Assembly: GCA_040396955.1 (NCBI GenBank)
Contig: JBBAWX010000008.1
Coordinates: 62,001 to 126,000 of the forward strand
Length of the DNA stretch: 64,000 nt
Reading direction: 5' to 3'
DNA from: UBA965 sp040396955
GTDB taxonomy: Bacteria; Chloroflexota; Chloroflexia; Chloroflexales; Roseiflexaceae
A program made the position numbers and the translations under genes. Positions 8,201-17,305 of the stretch are shown one piece after another (within the stretch, counting starts at the first letter, position 1; each line of letters starts with the position of its first letter). The notes under the pieces are model-generated. The model saw only the letters and a list, made by a program, of their open reading frames with translations. It did no database searches and had not been told where the DNA came from.

Positions 8201-10786
8201 CTATGCCAACGAATCTACCGGCGTCTCCTCGACCGGTTGCCGTTGCGCGTTGAGGCGCAAGTATTCTTCGCCGTTGTCGAGTGTGGCCACGTCGACGATG
8301 ATGGTGTCGCCAGCCACGAATCGCCCGTCGAGGAATCCCTCCGACAAGGGGTCTTCGATGAGGTTGGTGATAATGCGCCGCAACGGACGGGCGCCAAAGG
8401 CTGGGTCGTACCCACGTTTGGCCAGCAGATCACAGGCCTCGTCGGTCACCTGTAGCGTCAGGCGGTGTTCGTCGAGTTGCTTCTGGATGCGCTGCAGCAT
8501 GTAGTGCGTAATCTGGCGAATTTCGGTGTTGGTCAGTGCGTGGAAGATGATGGTGCCGTCGAGACGGTTCAAGAACTCGGGGCGGAAGACCATGCGCAGG
8601 GCGTCATTCACGCGGTTGCGCAAATCTTGGTTGCTCGCCTCGCTCCCCTGGCCCACAAAACCGATGCGGGATGCGCCCCGGATCTGCTCGGTGCCCACGT
8701 TGGAGGTCATGATGATAATCGTATTGCGAAAATCGACACGCCGCCCCTTGCCATCGGTCAGATGGCCGTCTTCGAGCACCTGAAGCAACATGTTGTAGGT
8801 GTCGGGATGCGCTTTTTCGATTTCGTCGAAGAGCACCACCGAGTACGGCTTACGGCGCACCGCATCGGTGAGCTGACCGCCCTCGCCGTAGCCCACATAT
8901 CCGGGAGGTGAGCCGACCAAGCGCGACACGTTGTGGCGCTCTTGGAACTCCGACATGTCGATTTTGATGAGATGCTCTTCGGAGCCAAACATGAACTCCG
9001 CGAGCGCCTTGGCGAGCTCCGTTTTGCCGACGCCCGTGGGCCCGAGGAAGATGAAGCTGCCAATCGGGCGCCGTGGGTCTTTGAGCCCCGCACGGGCGCG
9101 ACGCACCGCCTTGGAGATCATCACAATGGCTTCGCTCTGCCCAATCACGCGCCCGTGGAGCACGTTTTCCATCTGGAGCAAGCGGGTGGTTTCGTCGCCA
9201 GTCAGCCGGGTGACCGGGATACCGGTCCACATGGCCACGACTGCGGCAATGTCTTCTTCGGTGACATACGGCGATTCGTCGCTGGTGTGTGAAGCCGTGA
9301 TGCCGTATTCGGCTTCGAGCTGCGTAATACGACCTTTGAGCACATCGGCTCGCTCTTGCAGAGTTTCGACCAGTTCATATTGGTCTTGCGCCTGAGCGGC
9401 TTCGATTTCTTTGTTGATGGCCTCGTAGCCGCGCAGGGCATCGCGCAACGCCGATGGCGTGGAGCTCCGCGTCATGCGCACCCGGGCCGCCGCCTCGTCG
9501 ATGAGGTCGATGGCTTTGTCCGGCAAAAAGCGATCGGGCACGTAGCGCGTCGACAGATACGCAGCCGCCTGAATGGCTTCGTCGCTAATCTGCAACTGAT
9601 GGAAATCTTCGTAGCGCGATTTGATGCCCCGCAAAATGGTAATGGTGTCTTCTTCGTTGGGTTGGTCGACCATCACCGGTTGAAAGCGGCGCTCGAGGGC
9701 CGCATCACGCTCGATGTACTTGCGGTATTCGTCGAGCGTGGTGGCGCCAATCGTCTGGAGCTCGCCCCGTGACAATGCCGGTTTGAGAATATTGGCGGCA
9801 TCAAGAGTGCCCTCGGCACCACCAGCGCCAATAATCGTGTGGAATTCGTCGATGAACAGAATGCACCGCGTCTCTTTGATTTCGTCGACCACCTTTTTGA
9901 GGCGCTCTTCGAACTGACCACGGTACTTGGTGCCCGCCACCAAAGCGCCCATGTCGAGGGCGATGACGCGCTTGCCTCGCAGGCTGTCGGGGACTTCGCC
10001 GGCCACGATGCGTTGGGCCAAGCCCTCCACAATGGCCGTTTTGCCCACACCCGGTTCGCCGATGAGGGCCGGGTTGTTTTTGGTGCGGCGTGACAAAATC
10101 TGGATGACACGGTCGATCTCGCGACTGCGCCCGATGACTGGGTCAAGTCGACCACTCTCAGCGAGCTCCGTCAAATCGCTGCCGAGGGCATCAAGATACG
10201 GAGTTTTGCCGGCTTTGGCGGTCGTGGTTCCCCCCGCACTGGCTGCAGGCGTGTTGGTGCTCCCAGTACTCGTGGGGCGTTCGGGCTGCGGCGTGGTGCT
10301 ACTCCCGGCACCGCCACTGGCCGACGTGCTTGATCCACCTTGGCGCACGATGCGCATGACGTTGGTTTTGATTTGGTCGAGCGATACGCCAAGCATGTCG
10401 AGCACGCCGGTGGCGACTCCCTCACCTTGGCGAATCAACCCCAGCAAAAGATGCTCGGTGCCGATGTAATTGTGACCGAGGCGCTTGGCCTCGTCGATGG
10501 CAAACGAGATGACGTTTTTGGCACGTGCCGAAAGCTCTTTGTCTTTGTCGGCTCGGGCATTGCCCTCACCAACGCCGACAATGAACTCAACCGACTGCCG
10601 GGCTTGCGCAAGATGCACGCCCAAGTCGTCGAGGACGCGTGCTGCCACTCCCTCGCCTTCGCGGATGAGCCCAAGCAAAATATGCTCGGTACCGATGTAT
10701 GAATGATTGAGCGTCCGTGCTTCTTCGGTGGCGTAGTGTAAAACCTGCTTGGCACGCTTCGTGAATTTATCGTATGCACCTGACAT
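8201..10786 (-). CDS. clpC: AAA+ unfoldase ClpC
   Basis: ClpC unfolds proteins and feeds them to ClpP. The 861-residue chain has two Clp-N repeats (about 5-145), an unusual Ser/Thr/Gly-rich linker (150-190), AAA module 1 (Walker A GEPGVGKT at 243-250, Walker B ILFIDE at 309-314), a short middle domain with a UVR-like helix pair (about 450-495) that separates ClpC from ClpB, and AAA module 2 (GPTGVGKTE at 582-590, VLFDEIEKAH at 651-660). No ClpP, McsA or McsB is nearby. GGGAG lies 8 bases before the ATG. It follows the S1-like gene by 49 bases and overlaps nothing; the three genes likely form one stress/housekeeping operon. Confidence 0.96.
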   Translation of the reverse strand: MSGAYDKFTKRAKQVLHYATEEARTLNHSYIGTEHILLGLIREGEGVAARVLDDLGVHLAQARQSVEFIVGVGEGNARADKDKELSARAKNVISFAIDEAKRLGHNYIGTEHLLLGLIRQGEGVATGVLDMLGVSLDQIKTNVMRIVRQGGSSTSASGGAGSSTTPQPERPTSTGSTNTPAASAGGTTTAKAGKTPYLDALGSDLTELAESGRLDPVIGRSREIDRVIQILSRRTKNNPALIGEPGVGKTAIVEGLAQRIVAGEVPDSLRGKRVIALDMGALVAGTKYRGQFEERLKKVVDEIKETRCILFIDEFHTIIGAGGAEGTLDAANILKPALSRGELQTIGATTLDEYRKYIERDAALERRFQPVMVDQPNEEDTITILRGIKSRYEDFHQLQISDEAIQAAAYLSTRYVPDRFLPDKAIDLIDEAAARVRMTRSSTPSALRDALRGYEAINKEIEAAQAQDQYELVETLQERADVLKGRITQLEAEYGITASHTSDESPYVTEEDIAAVVAMWTGIPVTRLTGDETTRLLQMENVLHGRVIGQSEAIVMISKAVRRARAGLKDPRRPIGSFIFLGPTGVGKTELAKALAEFMFGSEEHLIKIDMSEFQERHNVSRLVGSPPGYVGYGEGGQLTDAVRRKPYSVVLFDEIEKAHPDTYNMLLQVLEDGHLTDGKGRRVDFRNTIIIMTSNVGTEQIRGASRIGFVGQGSEASNQDLRNRVNDALRMVFRPEFLNRLDGTIIFHALTNTEIRQITHYMLQRIQKQLDEHRLTLQVTDEACDLLAKRGYDPAFGARPLRRIITNLIEDPLSEGFLDGRFVAGDTIIVDVATLDNGEEYLRLNAQRQPVEETPVDSLA

Positions 10787-10835
10787 TGGCTGTACTCCCG
10801 TTTGTGGATTTCACGAGGGCGTGATCTCGGTGAAA

Positions 10836-11999
10836 TTACTCCGATGCGGGTTGTTCCGCTTCGGGGGTGATTTGCAAACTTAGACCGACTCGGCGACGTT
10901 CGGCATCGATGCGCGCAATGCGCACCGCCACCGTGTCACCTTCTTTGACGGTGTCACTCGCGACTTTGTTGAGCTCGGAAATGTGAATGAGCCCTTCAAT
11001 GCCCTCTCCGAGTCGTACAAATGCACCGAAGTCGACTTTTTGGGTGACGACCCCTTCGATGATTTGCCCCACACTAAACATGCTGGCCACGGTCGACCAG
11101 GGCTCCGATTGAGTGCGCTTGACCGAAAGGGCAATGCGCCTGCTGTCTTTGTCGATGCTGAGTACCAACACCTTGGTCTGATCGCCAACCTGGAAGACGT
11201 CGCCTGGGTGGCGGACGCGGCTCCACGAAAGCTCGGAGAGATGCACCAAACCGTCGGCGCCGCCGATGTCGACGAAAACACCGAAATCACAGACCGAAGT
11301 CACGACTCCCTCGCGGACATCGTTGACGGCAATCTCACTTAAAATGGCACCCTTGCGCAGGTCGCGTGATTCGGTGTTGGCCTGGCGCTCCGACAAAATG
11401 AGGCGATTACGGGCCCGGCTCATTTCGATGATTTTGAGACGGACGGTGCCGCCGACTCGGCGCGCCATGTCGGCCTGCTTTTGTACGTCGGTACCACGGC
11501 CAATCCCGCTAATCTGCGAAGTCGGGATGAAGCCACGTACACCGTCAAGATTGACGAGTAACCCACCCTTGTTGTAGTTGACAACCGTTGCTTCGATGAT
11601 TTCGCCGCTGTCGGCAAGCTCCTGCAACACCCGCCAGCTTCGCTCTTGGCGCGCACGGTCAAGTGATAAGCCAATGCGACCTTGATCATCTTCGGGTTGC
11701 ACCACGAAGACCAATACGTGGGCTCCGACTTGGATTTCGTCACGCTCGACGTCGGTTAACGTGTGCATGTCGCGTGCGGTAACAACACCTTCGGATTTGG
11801 CGCCAATGTCGACGATTAACTCGTCGCGCTCGACACGCAAAATGGTGCCTTCGACAATGTCACCGTACTTGAGGGCACGCAAATAGCTCCCTTGCTCGGC
11901 AAGCAATTGAGCAAAGAAATCTGGACTGCGTGTGTCTGTGGCGTCAGTGACAACAACACTCGAGGAGGTGGTTGTTGTTCCGGCGTGTGACTCTTCCAT
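10836..11999 (-). CDS. rpsA: S1 RNA-binding-domain protein (ribosomal protein S1-like)
   Basis: 387 residues from ATG 11999, which has AGAGGAG close upstream; a reading 11 codons longer lacks this. Four S1 (OB-fold) repeats lie at about 45-110, 130-200, 215-285 and 305-375, with typical strands such as GTILRVERDELIVDIGAKSEG, GFIPTSQI, GVFVDIGGADGLVHLSEL and GAFVRLGEGIEGLIHISEL. S1 proteins bind mRNA and help 30S initiation; four-repeat forms are common outside Proteobacteria. The N-terminal 30 residues are Thr/Ser-rich and probably disordered. First gene of the minus-strand run S1, clpC, radA, dtd, with a good promoter at 12059-12087. Confidence 0.88.
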   Translation of the reverse strand: MEESHAGTTTTSSSVVVTDATDTRSPDFFAQLLAEQGSYLRALKYGDIVEGTILRVERDELIVDIGAKSEGVVTARDMHTLTDVERDEIQVGAHVLVFVVQPEDDQGRIGLSLDRARQERSWRVLQELADSGEIIEATVVNYNKGGLLVNLDGVRGFIPTSQISGIGRGTDVQKQADMARRVGGTVRLKIIEMSRARNRLILSERQANTESRDLRKGAILSEIAVNDVREGVVTSVCDFGVFVDIGGADGLVHLSELSWSRVRHPGDVFQVGDQTKVLVLSIDKDSRRIALSVKRTQSEPWSTVASMFSVGQIIEGVVTQKVDFGAFVRLGEGIEGLIHISELNKVASDTVKEGDTVAVRIARIDAERRRVGLSLQITPEAEQPASE

Positions 12000-12058
12000 A
12001 ACACTCCTCTTGGGGCTGAGGTGAAGTGGCACCGCACGACAAAGTATTCTTGCTGTAG

Positions 12059-12087
12059 ATTATACGGAATTTGGAAATAAAAGGCAA
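12059..12087 (-). promoter_or_regulatory. Promoter of the S1-like/clpC operon
   Basis: On the minus strand TTGCCT (12082-12087), a 17-base spacer and a perfect TATAAT (12059-12064). This predicts a leader of about 50 bases ahead of the start at 11999. Confidence 0.6.
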
Positions 12088-12288
12088 GCTATCACGCGGT
12101 ACCGGGAGGCGTTTTATGCGGGAAATAGCAGTTTTTTCATGCCACACTCATCGAAGCCCAATGATACACCTGAGGAGCACCGGTGTTGGTGAGGTAGCGG
12201 CACAGTACACAGACAACGAAACGCCTGGTGGTATGAGCGCGACGGCATGCCGTGCATGTGACTTTGTCCGCTTGATGCCTTGGTTACG

Positions 12289-12317
12289 TTGCAGTAAATT
12301 GACCTTTCTGCTATACT
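12289..12317 (+). promoter_or_regulatory. Candidate promoter of the DHH-like gene
   Basis: TTGCAG at 12289-12294, 17 bases, then TATACT at 12312-12317 (five of six). The -35 box is poor, so this is a weaker call than the promoter on the other strand. Confidence 0.4.
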
Positions 12318-12406
12318 AGCGCGCGTTGTTTATTCGATGAATCACGGGCGCTGTTGTGCGTGAAGCGCGTGCGTTCATATGTGTCTCAGAAAAGGAGTCA
12401 GTGGCA

Positions 12407-13225
12407 ATGGAAATGCCCTCAATTATTGTGGCGCATCTTGCTCCTGATCTTGATTGTATTGCTGCGATCTGGATTTTTTTGCGGTTTGGGGGAGTCAAAG
12501 AGGTCGAGTTGCGCTTTGTTCCCGCGGGGACGACGCTCAACAACTTGCCAGCCGACGGCGACCCACACATCGTGCACGTGGACACGGGGAATGGGCGGTT
12601 TGATCACCATCAACGCCATGTCAATACGCTCAGTGCCGCTGAACTGGTGCGTCGCACCTTGGCAGCGCACAACGTTGCTCTCGAGCGCATGATTCGTCAA
12701 GTTACCCTGATTGACAACGCATTGCCCAGTGAGCGCCCTGGTTGTGACTTGGGCACACTGGCCGACACGTTCAATACGTTGTACGAGGATGACCCAGCCC
12801 GTGTGGTCGAGCTGATGCTCCCGAATCTTGACGCTTGGTATGCCCACGAGGTTCGTCAGCTCGAAATCGGCGAAGCATTTGCGGGGCGGGTGGAGTTTTT
12901 TACGCCGTGGGGGCGTGGTATTGCCATGCAAGGACCGTATGGCGGTTCGTCGACGATGGCGTATCGCGCAGGAGCGGTGTTGGCCGTCTATCGTGAGACG
13001 CGTCATGGTTGGATGGGTGTGGCAGCACAATCGCGTTCGCATGTCGATTTGCATCCACTAGCGCAGCGCTTGGCAGTCGTCGATAGTGAGGCTGATTGGT
13101 ACTTGCATCCCAGCAATCGGTTATTATTGTGTGGCACACCCAAAGCGCCGGCCAAGCGGATTTCTCGTTTGAGCATGGATGAGTTGGTACAGACCATCGA
13201 GCATTTGACCGTACCTATGCGCTAA
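12407..13225 (+). CDS. DHH-superfamily-like metal-dependent protein
   Basis: 272 residues. The N-terminus reads AHLAPDLDCIAAIW, matching DHH motif I (H-x3-D-x-D), and VDTGNGRFDHHQRH at about residue 60 contains the name-giving DHH. Together these would bind two metal ions, as in RecJ, NrnA and MYG1-type phosphoesterases. The usual C-terminal DHHA1 substrate domain with its GGH signature is not seen; instead there is GGSSTMAYRAGAVLAVYRE. A MYG1-like or nano-RNase-like role is possible but unproven. I start at ATG 12407 (AAAGGAG ten bases upstream); an in-frame GTG at 12401 is the alternative. A short hairpin overlaps the stop codon. Confidence 0.7.
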   Translation: MEMPSIIVAHLAPDLDCIAAIWIFLRFGGVKEVELRFVPAGTTLNNLPADGDPHIVHVDTGNGRFDHHQRHVNTLSAAELVRRTLAAHNVALERMIRQVTLIDNALPSERPGCDLGTLADTFNTLYEDDPARVVELMLPNLDAWYAHEVRQLEIGEAFAGRVEFFTPWGRGIAMQGPYGGSSTMAYRAGAVLAVYRETRHGWMGVAAQSRSHVDLHPLAQRLAVVDSEADWYLHPSNRLLLCGTPKAPAKRISRLSMDELVQTIEHLTVPMR

Positions 13226-13253
13226 ACGCCGAAGGCGTCGTTTTGCTTTTTCG
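13226..13253 (+). terminator. Short terminator after the DHH-like gene
   Basis: A 5-base-pair hairpin (ACGCC, loop GAA, GGCGT at 13226-13238) followed by a T-rich run to about 13251. The stem is short, so it may be leaky. Confidence 0.4.
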
Positions 13254-13300
13254 GTGAAGTTTGGTAGGAATAGATTGGATTCGTCCTGTAAGGAGCCACT

Positions 13301-14398
13301 ATGCAACATCGTCGTGGCACCGTACGAGCAGCCAAAACTGCTACTAAGAAGTCGGTGAGGAGCACAATGTCAAGTACGCCATTAACCCGGGCTCGCGAAG
13401 AGCTCGAAGCGGCCCAGCTCGTCGAGTTGTACCGCCAGATGATGCTCATTCGGCGCTTTGAAGAAAAGTGCCAGGAGATGTATACGCGCTCCAAAATCGG
13501 TGGTTTTTTGCACCTCTACGTGGGTGAAGAGGCCACGGGTGTCGGCGCCATTTCCAAGCTACAACCGCAAGACCATATTTTTACGCACTACCGCGACCAC
13601 GGTCACGCCATTGCCCGCGGCCTCGACATCAACGGTCTCATGGCCGAGTTGTTTGGGCGCGACACTGGGTGCTCCCGCGGTATGGGTGGCTCGATGCACT
13701 TTGCCGACCACACCAAAAACTTCTGGGGCGGCTATGCCATCGTCGGGAGCCACTTGTTGTTGGCGATTGGGGTCGGTTTGGCCTGCAAAATGCAAAAAAC
13801 CAACGGCGTCGTCATGGTCTTCTTCGGCGACGGTGCCACCAACGGTGGTGAGTTTTATGAGGCGTTGAATTTCGCACAGCTCTGGAAGTTGCCGGTTGTT
13901 TTCGTATGTGAAAACAATTTGTACGCCATGGGCACGCCACTTGAAGTACACTCGGCAGTAACCGAGATTCATCGCAAGGCGAACGCCTTCGACATGAAGT
14001 CGATGCGCATCGATGGTAACGACGTGTTGTCGGTGCGTGAGCAGGTCGGTGAGGCGGTCGATTATGCGCGTGCTGGTCACGGCCCCGTGCTGGTCGAAGC
14101 GATGACGTACCGCTTCCGTGGCCACTCAGCCCAAGACACGCAAAAGTACCGCACCAAGGAAGATGTGGAGCAGCATCGAAGCCAAGACCCGGTAATCGTC
14201 TTCCGACGCCAACTCATCGAAGCGGGTGTCTTGGCGGAGAGCGATGCCGATGCCCTCGATGCACACATCGACGAATTGGTCGAGGCTGCGGTGACCTTTG
14301 CCGATGAGAGTCCAGTACCAGGCAACGAATGGTTGACCGATCGCGGTATCTATGCCGCTCCGCTTGCCACTGCCACGGTAGATCCCGATCTCGTATAA
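13301..14398 (+). CDS. pdhA: Pyruvate dehydrogenase E1 component, alpha subunit
   Basis: E1-alpha binds thiamine diphosphate and, with E1-beta, decarboxylates pyruvate and acetylates the lipoyl group of E2. The 365-residue protein has the diphosphate-binding motif GDGATNGGEFYEALNFAQLW...ENN, the RDHGH/RGMGGSMH substrate-side segments and the phospho-loop-like YRFRGHS. Two starts are plausible: ATG 13301 (AAGGAG, 5-base spacing) and ATG 13367 (GAGGAG, 4-base spacing); the extra 22 residues are basic and poorly conserved in character, so the shorter form could be the main product. Followed by pdhB and pdhC in one plus-strand operon. Confidence 0.93.
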   Translation: MQHRRGTVRAAKTATKKSVRSTMSSTPLTRAREELEAAQLVELYRQMMLIRRFEEKCQEMYTRSKIGGFLHLYVGEEATGVGAISKLQPQDHIFTHYRDHGHAIARGLDINGLMAELFGRDTGCSRGMGGSMHFADHTKNFWGGYAIVGSHLLLAIGVGLACKMQKTNGVVMVFFGDGATNGGEFYEALNFAQLWKLPVVFVCENNLYAMGTPLEVHSAVTEIHRKANAFDMKSMRIDGNDVLSVREQVGEAVDYARAGHGPVLVEAMTYRFRGHSAQDTQKYRTKEDVEQHRSQDPVIVFRRQLIEAGVLAESDADALDAHIDELVEAAVTFADESPVPGNEWLTDRGIYAAPLATATVDPDLV

Positions 14399-14452
14399 GT
14401 TTGTATGCCCCATTGGTGAGGTACGGATCATCAATGTGAAGGAGATAGTTCG

Positions 14453-15436
14453 ATGCCCGTTCTAACAGTACGTGAAGCGCTCCGCGATGCACTCCATGAG
14501 TCCATGAAAGACGAGCGTGTGTTTATTATCGGCGAGGATATCGGTCACTACGGGAGCACCTACGGTGTGACGGCTGGCTTCTTGGAGCAGTACGGCCCGG
14601 ATCGCATTCGTGATGCACCCATCGCCGAAGCCGGTATTTTGGGAGTCGCCATTGGTGCCGCCATGGCTGGGATGCGCCCGATTGCTGAAATCATGTCGGT
14701 GAATTTTTCGTTGCTTGCGCTCGACATGATTATCAATCACGCGGCCAAGATTTACAGCATGTTTGGGGGCAAGTTTAGTGTGCCAATGGTGATGCGCACC
14801 ACCAACGGGTGGACGCAACTCTCAGCCACGCACTCGCAGTCGTTTGATGCGCTGTACGCACACATCCCTGGTCTGAAGGTAGTTGCGCCTGCAACGCCTG
14901 CTGACATGAAGGGGATGTTTTTGGCGGCCATGGCCGACCCCGATCCGGTGATTTTCATTGAGCATACCCTGATGTACGGGATCAAGGGCGAAGTGCCTGA
15001 GGGTAATTACGTGGTGCCTATCGGCAAGTCGACGTTGGCCCGTGAAGGCAAACACATCACCGTGGTCACGTATTCACGTATGGTGCACCTCACCCTCGAA
15101 GCTGCTGATGTGTTGGCTAAAGAGGGCATCGAAGTCGAAGTGGTCGATTTGCGCACCTTGCGCCCGCTTGACATGAGCGTGGCGCTCGAGAGCTTCAAAA
15201 AGACCAACCGTGCAGTGGTTGTCACCGAAGATTGGCAATCATATGGCACGTCGGCCGAAATCGCCACCCGGCTGTACGAACATGGCTTCGATTATCTTGA
15301 TGCACCAATCCAGCGGGTCAACTTCCGCGAAGTGCCCATGCCCTACGCCAAGAATCTTGAGCAGCAGGTGGTGGTGACGACGGATCGCATTGTCGCTGCA
15401 ATCAGAAAAGTCTTGAACCGCAGCTCGCTGCAATGA
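14453..15436 (+). CDS. pdhB: Pyruvate dehydrogenase E1 component, beta subunit
   Basis: 327 residues, the normal size. It pairs with E1-alpha to form the TPP-dependent decarboxylase. Recognisable features are the N-terminal LTVREALRDAL, GEDIGHYGSTYGVT, the conserved FSLLALDMIINHAAKI helix and the C-terminal transketolase domain with DLRTLRPLDM and RAVVVTEDW. AAGGAG precedes the ATG by 8 bases. It is 54 bases after pdhA and 15 bases before pdhC. The set could in principle serve branched-chain keto acids or acetoin, but the sequence pattern and order fit pyruvate best. Confidence 0.93.
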   Translation: MPVLTVREALRDALHESMKDERVFIIGEDIGHYGSTYGVTAGFLEQYGPDRIRDAPIAEAGILGVAIGAAMAGMRPIAEIMSVNFSLLALDMIINHAAKIYSMFGGKFSVPMVMRTTNGWTQLSATHSQSFDALYAHIPGLKVVAPATPADMKGMFLAAMADPDPVIFIEHTLMYGIKGEVPEGNYVVPIGKSTLAREGKHITVVTYSRMVHLTLEAADVLAKEGIEVEVVDLRTLRPLDMSVALESFKKTNRAVVVTEDWQSYGTSAEIATRLYEHGFDYLDAPIQRVNFREVPMPYAKNLEQQVVVTTDRIVAAIRKVLNRSSLQ

Positions 15437-15451
15437 TGGAAGGGAAGAACC

Positions 15452-16702
15452 ATGGCTGATATTACCATGCCGAAAATGGGCTTCGACATGACCGAAGGGG
15501 TGATTGTGCGTTGGCTCAAGAAAGTCGGTGATGTCGTCAACAAAGGTGAGGCCATCGCCGAAATCGAGACCGACAAGACTGTCATCGAAATCGAGTCGTT
15601 TGTGTCGGGTACCATTACCGAAATTGTCGCTGGTGAGGGGTCACGGACCCCGGTTGGCGGTATAATCGCCTATACCGACGGGAGTGGTGGCGCTACTGCG
15701 AGTGCTCCCTCGGCTCCTGCTGCTACACCCGTGGCGGTGGCTCAGTCGGTCGCACCGGTGGCTGCTGTGGCGACCACGCCACGCAACGAGGGCGCCGTCA
15801 AGGCGTCGCCGATTGCCAAGCGCATGGCCAAAGAGCACGGGCTTGATTTGGCCGCCATCGCCGGCAGTGGCCCGCATGGGCGTGTCGTGCGTGACGACGT
15901 GGCAGCTGCCATTGCTGGTCGTCCGGCCACCGCGGTCGCTCCGACGGCCCCCGTGGCCCCGGTCGCGCCTGTAGCCGCCCCGGTCGCGGCTCCGTTGCCG
16001 TCCGCCGCACCTGGCGCCACCATCGTGCCGTTGAGCAACATGCGGCGTACGATTACGCGGCGGTTGACGCAGAGCAAACAAACCATCCCGCATTTTTATG
16101 TGACGATGGACATCGACATGGGCGAAGTGCTGAAGCTCCGCAAGCAAATCAACGCACCGCTCCCCAAAGAAGAGCAAGTCTCGATCAACGACATGATTGT
16201 CAAGGCCTGTGGCGTGGCATTGCGTCGCACCCCCAATTTGAATGCATCGTTTGTTGAAGAGGGCATCCAAATCAACCCGCATGTCAATGTGTCGATTGCA
16301 GTGGCGGTGAACTCGGGCTTGGTAGCGCCGGTGATTACCGATACCGACGCGCGCACCCTTGGGAGCGTGGCTCGCGAGGCCAAGCGTCTCATCGGGTTGG
16401 CTCGTGATGGCAAGTTGAGTGCTGACAACCTGCAGGGTGGTACGTTCACGGTGAGCAACCTCGGCATGTACGGGGTGACCAGCTTTGATGCGATTATCAC
16501 GCCACCACAATGCGCTATTTTGGCGGTGGGGGCAGTCCGACGGGTGCCGGTCTTCAAGGGCGACAGCGACGAGGTGGTAGCTGCCAACATCTGCTCCATC
16601 ACGTTGTCAGCCGATCATCGCATCACCGATGGCGCTGAAGCCGCACAGTTCGTGGCCGACATCAAGAAGTTCCTTGAGAACCCGTTGACCATGCTGATTT
16701 AG
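15452..16702 (+). CDS. pdhC: Dihydrolipoamide acetyltransferase (E2 of pyruvate dehydrogenase)
   Basis: E2 carries the lipoyl arm and moves the acetyl group to CoA. In order: one lipoyl domain (1-78) with the lipoylated Lys in EIETDKTVIEIES; an Ala/Pro/Val linker; a peripheral-subunit-binding domain (about 118-152, AKRMAKEHGLDLAAIAGSGPHGRVVRDDV); a second Ala/Pro/Val hinge; and the catalytic domain (about 190-416) with DHRITDGAEAAQF near the C-terminus, where the catalytic His and Asp of DHRxxDG are kept. 416 residues. Last gene of the operon, followed by a strong terminator. The E3 dehydrogenase gene is not in the window. Confidence 0.95.
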   Translation: MADITMPKMGFDMTEGVIVRWLKKVGDVVNKGEAIAEIETDKTVIEIESFVSGTITEIVAGEGSRTPVGGIIAYTDGSGGATASAPSAPAATPVAVAQSVAPVAAVATTPRNEGAVKASPIAKRMAKEHGLDLAAIAGSGPHGRVVRDDVAAAIAGRPATAVAPTAPVAPVAPVAAPVAAPLPSAAPGATIVPLSNMRRTITRRLTQSKQTIPHFYVTMDIDMGEVLKLRKQINAPLPKEEQVSINDMIVKACGVALRRTPNLNASFVEEGIQINPHVNVSIAVAVNSGLVAPVITDTDARTLGSVAREAKRLIGLARDGKLSADNLQGGTFTVSNLGMYGVTSFDAIITPPQCAILAVGAVRRVPVFKGDSDEVVAANICSITLSADHRITDGAEAAQFVADIKKFLENPLTMLI

Positions 16703-16715
16703 GATGGCACACATC

Positions 16716-16749
16716 ACGCCCCCACCGGTATGCCGGTGGGGGCGTTTTT
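16716..16749 (+). terminator. Rho-independent terminator of the pdhABC operon
   Basis: Perfect 13-base-pair stem (16716-16728 with 16733-16745), a 4-base loop TATG and a run of five T. It lies 13 bases after the pdhC stop codon. Confidence 0.9.
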
Positions 16750-16770
16750 GTTGCTGGCGATGCGCGATGA

Positions 16771-17184
16771 TTAGCGTTCGCGTTCTTCGATGTGGCGTAC
16801 GATGTCGCTCATCGACAAAATGCCGGTCGGCCATACGCGCCCATCGTTGCGTTCTTCGACCACCACGAGGCGGTGGATGTGGTTGCGGTTGATGAGTTTG
16901 ATTGCGCGGTCGAGCTCCATTGCGGGCATGCAGGTAATCACGCTACTCGTCATGACGTCGCTTACTGGCCCGTGCATGATGGTGTCATAGGTGGCACCAC
17001 TGCGCCAAGCCTTCAACATGTCGGTCTGAGAGATGATGCCTGCCAAGTATCCGGGCCCATCGGTTACGACGACGGCGTGGATGCGGTAGCGGTCGATGAG
17101 TTGCCATGCGTCCATGACGGTGGCTTCGACCGGGCACGAGATGACGCCGACATGCATCGCATCACGCACAAGTGCCTTATTCAT
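16771..17184 (-). CDS. Two-CBS-domain protein
   Basis: 137 residues from ATG 17184 (AAAGGA eight bases upstream); the long upstream extension of this frame crosses the next gene's promoter and is not real. Two CBS repeats fill the protein: about 8-62 (VRDAMHVGVISCPVEATVMDAWQLIDRYRIHAVVVTD, then GIISQTDML) and 72-135 (VSDVMTSSVITCMPAMELDRAIKLINRNHIHRLVVVEE, then GILSMSDIV). Such pairs bind adenosyl ligands (AMP, ATP, SAM) and usually act as energy sensors; free-standing forms rarely have a known partner. It diverges from the cupin gene at 17306. Confidence 0.88.
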   Translation of the reverse strand: MNKALVRDAMHVGVISCPVEATVMDAWQLIDRYRIHAVVVTDGPGYLAGIISQTDMLKAWRSGATYDTIMHGPVSDVMTSSVITCMPAMELDRAIKLINRNHIHRLVVVEERNDGRVWPTGILSMSDIVRHIEERER

Positions 17185-17237
17185 TGGGTTTGTTCCTTTC
17201 GCGCCGGCGTGTCTATGCACGGCCAAGACTTCTCGCA

Positions 17238-17243
17238 TATAAT
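17238..17243 (+). promoter_or_regulatory. Candidate -10 element for the cupin gene
   Basis: A perfect TATAAT in the AT-rich divergent region, 63 bases before the start at 17306. No good -35 box is found at normal spacing, so it is only a candidate. Confidence 0.35.
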
Positions 17244-17305
17244 ATGATACGTATGTGACAGCAAATACGATGTATGTGGACCAAGAGATTGAGGAGTAGC
17301 GCCGA

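Larger units (their letters stand above)
12000..12406. other. 400-base divergent intergenic region
   Basis: It separates the minus-strand S1-like operon from the plus-strand DHH-like gene. It holds the S1 promoter (12059-12087) and a candidate plus-strand promoter (12289-12317). The middle part (12090-12285) has no convincing open reading frame, tRNA or riboswitch that I can name. Confidence 0.5.

Noticed and set aside
12090..12285. Possible riboswitch or small RNA in the S1/DHH intergenic region
   Set aside because: I could not match any known riboswitch core and found no strong terminator next to it.
15641..16510. A 289-codon minus-strand frame inside pdhC
   Set aside because: The Ala/Pro/Val-rich hinge of E2 gives a long antisense frame rich in Arg and His; pdhC is unmistakable.
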